Origin: an uncultured Erysipelotrichaceae bacterium
GTDB taxonomy: Bacteria; Bacillota_I; Bacilli_A; RF39; UBA660
NCBI GenBank assembly: GCA_902803795.1
Contig: CADCRC010000035.1
Coordinates: 1-5,981 of the forward strand
Length of the DNA: 5,981 bases
Direction: 5' to 3'
The notes under the pieces are model-generated. The model was not told the origin of the DNA. It ran no database searches and saw nothing but the letters and a program-made list of their open reading frames with translations. This document shows positions 1 to 5,981 of this stretch, piece after piece (within the stretch, counting starts at the first letter, position 1; the number at the start of each line of letters is the position of its first letter). The position numbers and the translations under genes are program-made.

Positions 1-408
1 GGACCATATGATATAGATACAATGAATAAAACAGCAGACTTATTAAATATATTTAAAAATAAAATAATATATGTAAAAGGTAATTGTGATACATACTTAA
101 ATGATAAACTAGAATTTTATAATAATGATTTATATAGATACATATTAATAGACAAAAAAACATGGTTTATAACTCATGGACATGCATATAATAGATATTC
201 ATTAATGGATAAAAATTATGACATATTTATTAGTGGTCATACACATAAATATCTACTTGAAAAATCAAATAATAAATACTACATAAATCCAGGATCATGC
301 ACTCTTCCAAGAGGATCAAATATAAAAACATTTATAATATATGAAAATAATATATTTTATTTATATGACATCGATAATAAATTAATAAATAAAATGGAGA
401 TAAAATGA
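1..408 (+). CDS. YfcE/MJ0936-family metallophosphoesterase, 3' part (5' end outside window)
   Basis: This is the C-terminal part of a small calcineurin-like phosphodiesterase, a family that uses two divalent metals to cleave phosphodiester bonds in the cytoplasm. The frame is open from base 1 and reads GPYDIDTMNKTADLLNIF before the core motifs, so the Met codon at 22 is internal and not the start. Visible motifs are GNCD (79-90, the family's GNHD-type metal/active-site motif), THGH (172-183), GHTH (235-246) and NPGS (286-297), in the order seen in E. coli YfcE (184 aa). About 135 residues are present. The first ~50 residues, with the DxH and GD metal ligands, must lie upstream. The stop is TGA at 406-408, overlapping the next start in ATGA. 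The physiological substrate of this family is poorly defined. The family call is firm and the exact substrate is unknown. Nothing suggests a pseudogene within the visible part. Confidence 0.9.
   Translation, partial: GPYDIDTMNKTADLLNIFKNKIIYVKGNCDTYLNDKLEFYNNDLYRYILIDKKTWFITHGHAYNRYSLMDKNYDIFISGHTHKYLLEKSNNKYYINPGSCTLPRGSNIKTFIIYENNIFYLYDIDNKLINKMEIK
396..399 (+). promoter_or_regulatory. Shine-Dalgarno site of the addB-like gene
   Basis: GGAG lies inside the last codons of the phosphoesterase gene, five bases before the ATG at 405. In a background of about 17% G+C, this match to the 16S 3' end at ideal spacing supports ATG 405 as the real start. It also suggests that translation is coupled through the ATGA overlap. 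Confidence 0.75.
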
Positions 409-2663
409 ACGATACAATAATAATATGTCCTAATAAATATAAAGAAAAAATATTAGAAGAAAATAAAGAAATTATAAATAATAAATTCATGACAAAAGAA
501 GAATTTTTTTCTAATTTTTTTTATGACTACAATATAGAATCAATATATTATATATTAAAAACATATAATATTAATATAGACATTGTATTTAACATAATTA
601 AATATCTAAACTACATAGATATAAATAAACAATATAAATCAAACAAATTAAATAAATATAAAAATATAAAAACAGATTTAATAAATAATAAATTAATTAA
701 AGAAAACATATTATTTAAAGATTATATAAAAGATAAAACAATTAAAATTATAGGTTATTATAACCTAGAAAAACAAGAAGAAGAAATATTAAATTATAAA
801 CTAAATTATAATTATAATAAAATAGATAAAACAATAAATACATTTGATAAAATAGAAGACGAAATAGTTTTTGTCGCAACAAAAATAATAGAACTTATAA
901 AAAACAATATAAGTTTAAATAATATATATCTAGTAAATATATCTAATGATTATTCATACTTATTAAAAATGATATTTGATTATTTTAATTTACCATTAGA
1001 AATAGATTTAAAAAATAGTATATATAACACTCAAGTAATAAAAGACTATCTAAATAATAATATACTTGATACTGAAAATAACAATAAATCATCTATTAAT
1101 AAAAAATTAATAAACATATTAAATAAATTATGTAATATAGAAAAAGATGATTATTATAATCAAATACTTAAATATTATTTAAAACACACATATGTAGATT
1201 ATAATAAATATAAAGAAAGTATAAAAGTAGTAGATTTAGAATATAATTTTAATGAAAAAGATTATGTATTTATACTAGGATTTAATCAAGAGACAATACC
1301 TAAAAAATATATAGATAATGATATTATAGATGATAATGAAAGACAAGAATTAAATCTATATACAATAAATGAATTAAATAAAAGAGAAAATAATAAAATA
1401 AAATATTTATTAAGTAAAATAAATAATTTATATATATCATATTCTAAATCATCTATATTTAATTCATATTTTATATCTAACTTAGTAGATGATCTAAAAC
1501 TAAAACAAATTTCAAATAATATTAAATTAAACTATTCAAATAAATATAATAAACTATTATTATGTAACCTATTAGATGAATATAACTTATATGGTACAAT
1601 AGATGATAATTTAAAAATACTAAATAATTCATATGATATAGAATATAAAACATATAACAATTCTTTTACAAGTATAAATAAAAAATTATATTTATCAAAT
1701 CAAACTATACCTATAGAATTATCATATAGTAAAATAAACAAATATCTACAATGTTCATTTAAATATTATATAACATATGTATTAAAATTAGATATATATG
1801 AAGACAAATTTGAAAACTTCATAGGGTCTTTATATCATAAAATATTATCATTATATAGAGATAATAATTTTGATTTTAATAAAGAATTTACAAACTATAT
1901 TAAAACAAGAAAAACATCAAATTTAGAAAACATACTATTAATAAGACTAAAAAAAGAATTATTAAAACTATTAGAACAAGAAAAAAATCAAGATAACTTA
2001 ATAATACCAAACAATAGATTAAATGAAAAAGAATTAAAAATACAATTAGATAATATATTATTTACAGGTATAATAGATAAAATAATATTTGATGAAGATA
2101 AATATGCAATAGTAGACTATAAAACAGGAAATATATCTGATGATTTAAAATTGATAAAATATGGAATGAACATGCAACTAATAGTATATTTATATTTAAT
2201 AAATAAAAATAATCTATTAAAAGATAGTAAATTCTGTGGAATATATTATCAAAGAATACTATTTGATTATAATTCTAAAACAATAAAATTTGAAGATGAA
2301 ACTAAATTAAATGGATATACAACAGATAATATAGATAGAATAAGCAAATTTGATAAAACATTTGAGGATAGTAAACTTATTAAAAGTATGAAATACGATG
2401 ATGCAAAAGGATTTAGTTCTAAAAAGATATTTAATGATATAGATATAGAAAATATAATAAAATACTGTGAAGAAATAATATTAAAAACATCTAATTCTAT
2501 ACTAGAAGCTAATTTTGAAATAAATCCAAAAATCTATAACAAGAATAATATATCATGTGAATATTGTAAATTTAAAGATATATGTTTTATGAATAATTCT
2601 AATCTAATATATTTAGATAATGTTGACGATTTTACATTTATAGAAGGTGATTACAATGGGTAA
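405..2663 (+). CDS. addB: AddB-like subunit of the AddAB helicase-nuclease, compact form, with 4Fe-4S-type PD-(D/E)XK nuclease
   Basis: This is the probable B subunit of the double-strand-break resection enzyme AddAB (RexB in streptococci). In the known enzyme AddB is an inactive helicase fold that recognises Chi, plus a nuclease that cuts one DNA strand. The C-terminal nuclease is complete: the segment before Cys450, H478 in GSLYHK, D558 in GIIDK, D571-Y-K573 (VDYKTG) and Q591 (MQLIVY). Cys450 plus C718-x2-C721-x5-C727 reproduce the four-cysteine iron-sulfur staple of AddB. Residues 286-313 (DYVFILGFN..P..DDNERQEL) match the conserved AddB helicase-like core, and residues ~152-216 resemble the preceding helicase-like segment. 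The N-terminus (MNDTIIICPNKYKEKI) shows no GxGKT Walker A. At 752 aa it is about 400 residues shorter than B. subtilis AddB (about 1,166). The usual Cys-Pro-Phe is Cys-Ser-Phe here. It overlaps the phosphoesterase by 4 bases and addA by 8. It has no tryptophan. A less specific name would be PD-(D/E)XK nuclease family protein, but the position before addA favours AddB. Confidence 0.85.
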   Translation: MNDTIIICPNKYKEKILEENKEIINNKFMTKEEFFSNFFYDYNIESIYYILKTYNINIDIVFNIIKYLNYIDINKQYKSNKLNKYKNIKTDLINNKLIKENILFKDYIKDKTIKIIGYYNLEKQEEEILNYKLNYNYNKIDKTINTFDKIEDEIVFVATKIIELIKNNISLNNIYLVNISNDYSYLLKMIFDYFNLPLEIDLKNSIYNTQVIKDYLNNNILDTENNNKSSINKKLINILNKLCNIEKDDYYNQILKYYLKHTYVDYNKYKESIKVVDLEYNFNEKDYVFILGFNQETIPKKYIDNDIIDDNERQELNLYTINELNKRENNKIKYLLSKINNLYISYSKSSIFNSYFISNLVDDLKLKQISNNIKLNYSNKYNKLLLCNLLDEYNLYGTIDDNLKILNNSYDIEYKTYNNSFTSINKKLYLSNQTIPIELSYSKINKYLQCSFKYYITYVLKLDIYEDKFENFIGSLYHKILSLYRDNNFDFNKEFTNYIKTRKTSNLENILLIRLKKELLKLLEQEKNQDNLIIPNNRLNEKELKIQLDNILFTGIIDKIIFDEDKYAIVDYKTGNISDDLKLIKYGMNMQLIVYLYLINKNNLLKDSKFCGIYYQRILFDYNSKTIKFEDETKLNGYTTDNIDRISKFDKTFEDSKLIKSMKYDDAKGFSSKKIFNDIDIENIIKYCEEIILKTSNSILEANFEINPKIYNKNNISCEYCKFKDICFMNNSNLIYLDNVDDFTFIEGDYNG
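2643..2650 (+). promoter_or_regulatory. Shine-Dalgarno site that decides the addA start
   Basis: GAAGGTGA pairs with the 16S 3' end through GGTGA and ends five bases before ATG 2656. An in-frame GTG at 2647 would sit inside this site and have no ribosome binding site of its own. The next ATG (2665) is 14 bases away. ATG 2656 is therefore the preferred start. The site lies within the last codons of addB, so addA translation is probably coupled to addB. Confidence 0.7.
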
Positions 2664-5600
2664 AATGAAACCAACACCAAATCAGCAAAATGCAATAGAT
2701 TGGGACAATTCCAATATTATAGTTTCAGCTGGAGCTGGCTCAGGAAAAACAGCAGTATTAAGTCAAAGAGTAATAAGAAAACTAAAAGAAGGAGTACATA
2801 TAGATGAACTACTAATTCTAACATTTACTAATGCAGCCGCAAAAGAAATGAAAGATAGAATAAGACAAAATATTATAGAAAACAAATTATATGAAGAATT
2901 AGATAGAATAGATAGTTCATACATAATGACATTTGATGCATTCTCATTATTTGTGTTAAAAAAATACTCATACATACTAAATATATCATCCAACATTACA
3001 CCAACAGATGAAGTAAGAATAGATCTTGAAATAGATAAAGCATTAGAAGAAATATTAGATGAATTATATAAGGAAAATAAAATAAATAAATTGATAAATG
3101 ATTTTTGTTTAAAAAATGATAAAGATTTAAAAAAATATATAAAATTAATATATAAAAAAATAGATTTAAAAATAGATAAAGATAACTATATAAATAATTA
3201 TATTAATAATTTTTATAATGATAATAATATAAACAATTATATAAATGAATATATAAATAATATTAAATCTATAATAGAATCAATAAAAGATAATTGTAAT
3301 TTATTACTAAGATATTTAGATAATGAATATGTATATAATTTAATAGATGAACTAACACCATTATTTAATAGTAATACCTATACAGATATAAAAAATCATT
3401 TAGAAGTAAATATAAAAAATGTACCAAGAGGCTCAACACAAGAAGGTAAAAATATAAAATCAAATATATCTAATACAATAAAAGAATTAAAAGAGTTATG
3501 TATATATGAAGATACAAATATAATGTATGATGAAATAAAATTAACTCAAGAAAATAGTTCTATATTAATAGATATAATATCTAAATTAAATAAAAAAATT
3601 GATAAAATAAAACAAATAAATTCATACTACACATTCAATGATATTGCAAGATTATCAATTAAAATATTAAAAGAAAATACTAATATAAAAGAAGAATTAA
3701 AAAATAAATATAATGAAATAATGATAGATGAATATCAAGATACTTCTCAAATAGAAGAAGACTTTATAAGTTTAATATCTAATAATAATATTTATATGGT
3801 AGGTGATATAAAACAATCAATATATAGATTTAGAAATGCTAATCCATATATATTCAAAACTAAATATGATAATTATAAAAATAACAATGGTGGTAAAAAA
3901 ATAGATCTATCAGATAACTTTAGATCAAGAGAAAATGTATTAAACAATATTAATTTAATCTTTGATTATATAATGGATGATGAAATAGGTGGAGCAGACT
4001 ATAAAAAAGAACATAGATTAATATTTGGAAATAAGAGTTATACTCAAATAGATAATCAAAATAATGATTTAGAAATAATAGAAATAGATAATAAAAAAGA
4101 TGAATACAAAAAATTTAATATAAATGAATTAGAAGCATTTTATACAACAAATGATATAAAAGATAAAATAAAAAACAATTTTAAAGTAAAAGATATAAAA
4201 ACAGGAGAAATAAGAAATTGTACATATTCTGATTTTACTCTATTATGTGATAGAAGTACAAACTTTGAATTATATAAAAAAATATTTGAATATAATAATA
4301 TTCCATTAGATCTATATAAAGATACTAAATTAACAGGTGGAATAGATATAATTATAATAAGAAATCTAATTAAACTAATAATACTAATAAATAAAAAAGA
4401 ATATACAAAAGAATTTAAATATAATTTTATTTCTATATCAAGAAGTTTTCTATTTAAAACAAGTGATGAAGAAATATATGATATATTTATAAATAATAAA
4501 TATAAAGATACTAAACTATATAAACTATGTTATGAAGCATCTAAAAAAATAGATATATTATCTCCAGCTAATTTTCTTCTATATATTATAGATTTATTTG
4601 ATTATGAAAATAAATTAATACAAATAGGTAATATATTAGAATATAGAAGTAGATTAGAATATATATATAACCTAATAAATGATGATGAACTAAGCATATA
4701 TGAATTTATAGATTATTTAGATAAAATAAATGATGGGGAATATGATTTAAAATTTAATATGAATTTAAATAGTTCTAATTCTGTTAAAATGATGACTATA
4801 CATAAATCAAAAGGATTAGAATATCCAATAGTATATTTAGTAGGCATGTCTTCTAAATTTAACTTTAATGAATTAAAAAATAAAATAATATATGATGATA
4901 AATATGGAATAATATTACCAAATATAATAAATGATTCATATAAATATACAATAATAAATGAACTATTAAAAAGATATACAAGAAAAGAAGAAATAAGTGA
5001 AAAACTAAGATTACTATATGTAGCTCTAACAAGAGCAAAAGAAAAACTAATATTTGTAATGCCTAAAGTAGAAGAATATATAGAAATAAATGATATAGTA
5101 AATAATTATGATAGACTAAACTATAATAGTTTCTATGATATTATAAAAAGTGTATATTACAATTTAGACAAATATATAGTAGAAAAGCAAATAAATGTAT
5201 CTAAAGATTATCTAACAGGAACAAGTATAAAACAATTATCAAAAGAAGATAATATATTACAAGTAAATGAATTAAATATAGAAAAACAAATAATAGAAAC
5301 ATCACATTTTTCTAAAGATGAATTACATATAATAGATAAAGAAGAAAAAGATAAATTAGAATATGGTACTAATATACATAAAATACTAGAACTAATTGAT
5401 TTTAAAAATACTAATTTAGATAAATATAATTTAAATGATAAAACAATAAAACAAATAAATAATTTTATAAATAGTAATATTATAAAAGATAATATAAATA
5501 ATAAAATGTATAAAGAATATGAATTTATATATCTAGATAATAATATAAAAAAACATGGAATTATAGATTTATTAATATTAAGAGATGACTATAATATAAT

Positions 5601-5748
5601 AATAGATTATAAATCAAGTAATATAGATGATATAAACTATATAAAACAATTAAATGGATATAAAGACTATATAATATCTAAAACAAATAAACAAACTAAA
5701 TGTTATTTATATTCTATACAAAAAAATATATTTAAAGAAGTAACTTAA
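2656..5748 (+). CDS. addA: AddA: ATP-dependent 3'-5' helicase with C-terminal RecB-type nuclease
   Basis: This is the motor subunit of AddAB (RexA), a UvrD-like SF1A helicase that unwinds broken DNA ends and degrades one strand, leaving a 3' tail for RecA. With the chosen ATG it has 1,030 aa (B. subtilis AddA is about 1,232). All helicase motifs are present in order: Q motif (TPNQQNAI), Walker A A25GAGSGKT32, Ia TFTNAAAKEM (56-65), Ib TFDAF (92-96), II DEYQDT (358-363), III GDIKQSIYRFR (383-393), IV DNFRSRE (420-426), V TIHKSKGLE (714-722) and VI LYVALTRAK (787-795, Arg793). The C-terminal PD-(D/E)XK nuclease has H908, D971 (GIIDLL), D984-Y-K986 and Q998/Y1002 (QLNGY), all intact. An Asn/Tyr/Ile-rich stretch (177-203) lies between motifs Ib and II, probably in subdomain 1B. 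The gene overlaps addB by 8 bases and ends in TAA. Both ATPase and nuclease look functional. The call is firm; the exact start is slightly less so, because a GTG nine bases upstream is in frame. Confidence 0.96.
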   Translation: MGKMKPTPNQQNAIDWDNSNIIVSAGAGSGKTAVLSQRVIRKLKEGVHIDELLILTFTNAAAKEMKDRIRQNIIENKLYEELDRIDSSYIMTFDAFSLFVLKKYSYILNISSNITPTDEVRIDLEIDKALEEILDELYKENKINKLINDFCLKNDKDLKKYIKLIYKKIDLKIDKDNYINNYINNFYNDNNINNYINEYINNIKSIIESIKDNCNLLLRYLDNEYVYNLIDELTPLFNSNTYTDIKNHLEVNIKNVPRGSTQEGKNIKSNISNTIKELKELCIYEDTNIMYDEIKLTQENSSILIDIISKLNKKIDKIKQINSYYTFNDIARLSIKILKENTNIKEELKNKYNEIMIDEYQDTSQIEEDFISLISNNNIYMVGDIKQSIYRFRNANPYIFKTKYDNYKNNNGGKKIDLSDNFRSRENVLNNINLIFDYIMDDEIGGADYKKEHRLIFGNKSYTQIDNQNNDLEIIEIDNKKDEYKKFNINELEAFYTTNDIKDKIKNNFKVKDIKTGEIRNCTYSDFTLLCDRSTNFELYKKIFEYNNIPLDLYKDTKLTGGIDIIIIRNLIKLIILINKKEYTKEFKYNFISISRSFLFKTSDEEIYDIFINNKYKDTKLYKLCYEASKKIDILSPANFLLYIIDLFDYENKLIQIGNILEYRSRLEYIYNLINDDELSIYEFIDYLDKINDGEYDLKFNMNLNSSNSVKMMTIHKSKGLEYPIVYLVGMSSKFNFNELKNKIIYDDKYGIILPNIINDSYKYTIINELLKRYTRKEEISEKLRLLYVALTRAKEKLIFVMPKVEEYIEINDIVNNYDRLNYNSFYDIIKSVYYNLDKYIVEKQINVSKDYLTGTSIKQLSKEDNILQVNELNIEKQIIETSHFSKDELHIIDKEEKDKLEYGTNIHKILELIDFKNTNLDKYNLNDKTIKQINNFINSNIIKDNINNKMYKEYEFIYLDNNIKKHGIIDLLILRDDYNIIIDYKSSNIDDINYIKQLNGYKDYIISKTNKQTKCYLYSIQKNIFKEVT

Positions 5749-5753
5749 ATTTT

Positions 5754-5773
5754 TTATTTAATTTATTAAATAA
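5754..5773 (+). repeat. All-AT inverted repeat just after addA
   Basis: TTATTTAAT and ATTAAATAA form a perfect 9-bp inverted repeat separated by TT, starting six bases after the addA stop. The stem contains only A-T pairs and no T-run follows on the plus strand, so it is not a normal intrinsic terminator. In sequence this AT-rich such a repeat can arise by chance. It could weakly protect the mRNA 3' end, but no role is shown. Confidence 0.35.
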
Positions 5774-5774
5774 T

Positions 5775-5780
5775 TATAAT
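5775..5780 (+). promoter_or_regulatory. Possible -10 element (TATAAT) after addA
   Basis: This is a perfect TATAAT hexamer followed directly by GACGGGACTAAGTAGG, one of the few G-rich stretches in the window. The -35 position at 17-bp spacing is TTTTAT, a weak match to TTGACA, and there is no extended TGn. Initiation would fall near 5787. Because TATAAT is common by chance at this AT content, the call rests mainly on the unusual sequence downstream of it. Confidence 0.3.
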
Positions 5781-5786
5781 GACGGG

Positions 5787-5893
5787 ACTAAGTAGGAATA
5801 ATATAATATAAATATTGAATTAAAAAAATCAAAAGATTACGATAATAATATATTAAAAAGTATTAAGATTGCAAGATGCAATCCTTTTTCTTT
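5787..5893 (+). ncRNA. Candidate small RNA or untranslated leader, unclassified
   Basis: The stretch between a TATAAT and a strong intrinsic terminator would make an RNA of about 107 nt. It starts next to a G-rich segment (GACGGGACTAAGTAGGAAT, 5781-5799) and holds a small AATC-AAAA-GATT hairpin (5827-5838) before the terminator stem. No frame encodes a credible peptide: the ATG at 5779 gives only ten codons and has no ribosome binding site. Two of the nine CpGs in the window are in or beside it. I do not recognise an RNA family. It may equally be the plain 3' untranslated region of the addBA mRNA. Confidence 0.22.
5867..5893 (+). terminator. Intrinsic terminator downstream of addBA
   Basis: GATTGCA-AGA-TGCAATC forms a perfect 7-bp stem with a three-base loop and is followed by CTTTTTCTTT. 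The stem has three G-C pairs, which stands out in this composition. The T-run is on the plus-strand side. It lies 119 bases after the addA stop, and most simply ends the phosphoesterase-addB-addA transcript or a short RNA started at 5787. The minus strand has only a weak T-run (TTAATACTTTTT), so termination is mainly in the plus direction. Confidence 0.8.
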
Positions 5894-5935
5894 ATATTAT
5901 TAAATGTAAATTAACAATAAGATTTATAAATAATA

Positions 5936-5964
5936 TTGATATTATAATAATTTAATATTAAAAT
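5936..5964 (+). promoter_or_regulatory. Probable sigma-A-type promoter for the next transcription unit
   Basis: TTGATA (5936-5941) and TAAAAT (5959-5964) are separated by exactly 17 bp, and each differs from the consensus at one position. Transcription would begin near 5971, just before the window ends, and run rightward. Its place after the terminator makes sense for a new unit. TAAAAT is common by chance here, but TTGATA at the right spacing is less so. No gene start is visible in the remaining bases. Confidence 0.45.
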
Positions 5965-5981
5965 AAATTTAATACTAGAGA

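Noticed and set aside
22..24. ATG at 22 as the start of the phosphoesterase
   Set aside because: The frame is open upstream to base 1, and residues before it align with the middle of YfcE. Starting here would leave out the essential N-terminal metal-binding motifs, and there is no ribosome binding site before it.
2647..2649. GTG at 2647 as the start of addA
   Set aside because: It lies inside the probable Shine-Dalgarno site (GAAGGTGA) that correctly spaces ATG 2656, and it has no site of its own.
2763..2996. Minus-strand open frame of 77 codons inside addA
   Set aside because: It lies wholly opposite the conserved helicase motifs Ia and Ib of addA and matches no recognisable family. It is a shadow of the real gene.
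400..5750. Short AT repeats (ATAATAATA, TATATA and similar) throughout the genes as possible repeats, origin boxes or CRISPR units
   Set aside because: They are irregular, lie within coding codons and are expected at about 17% G+C. No spaced identical units are present.
5779..5811. Ten-codon open frame (MTGLSRNNII) after addA
   Set aside because: It has no Shine-Dalgarno, its ATG overlaps the TATAAT, and it uses AGG arginine, unlike the neighbouring genes. It is too short to support.
5781..5893. T-box or other riboswitch, suggested by AAGTAGG and a hairpin before a T-run
   Set aside because: There is no TGGNACC antiterminator box, no stem I AG-bulge or distal-loop motif, and no gene directly after it. 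A promoter-like pair follows the terminator instead.

Overview
This window comes from an extremely AT-rich bacterium. Counting sample lines by eye gives about 16-17% G+C. CpG is very rare: I find 9 in 5,981 bases. The proteins are dominated by Asn, Lys, Ile and Tyr, and arginine is almost always AGA. The only two Trp codons are TGG, and no TGA interrupts the long reading frames, so TGA is read as stop (code 11, not the Mycoplasma code 4). The AddAB gene pair, its B-then-A order and the Shine-Dalgarno sites fit a Firmicutes/Bacilli lineage with a reduced genome, for example uncultured RF39-like or other Mollicutes-related gut bacteria. That placement is inference.

Layout: three plus-strand genes are packed head to tail with overlapping ends. 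Bases 1-408 are the 3' part of a YfcE/MJ0936-type metallophosphoesterase whose start lies upstream of the window. Bases 405-2663 encode a shortened AddB-like subunit, with an inactive helicase-like part and a PD-(D/E)XK nuclease carrying four iron-sulfur-type cysteines. Bases 2656-5748 encode AddA, a UvrD/RecB-type (SF1A) helicase with a C-terminal RecB-family nuclease. Together AddA and AddB should form the helicase-nuclease that processes double-strand DNA ends for RecA-dependent repair, the counterpart of RecBCD. The phosphoesterase has no known mechanistic link to it and is probably just co-transcribed.

Bases 5749-5981 hold no gene. They contain an all-AT inverted repeat just after addA, a perfect TATAAT, a short G-rich stretch, a convincing intrinsic terminator at 5867-5893, and a promoter-like TTGATA-N17-TAAAAT pair at 5936-5964 pointing out of the window. 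The terminator most simply ends the addBA operon. A short untranslated RNA of about 107 nt between the TATAAT and the terminator is possible but unproven. I see no mobile element, CRISPR array, tRNA or rRNA, and no clearly new system. The most unusual items are the compact AddB without a Walker A motif and the candidate small RNA.
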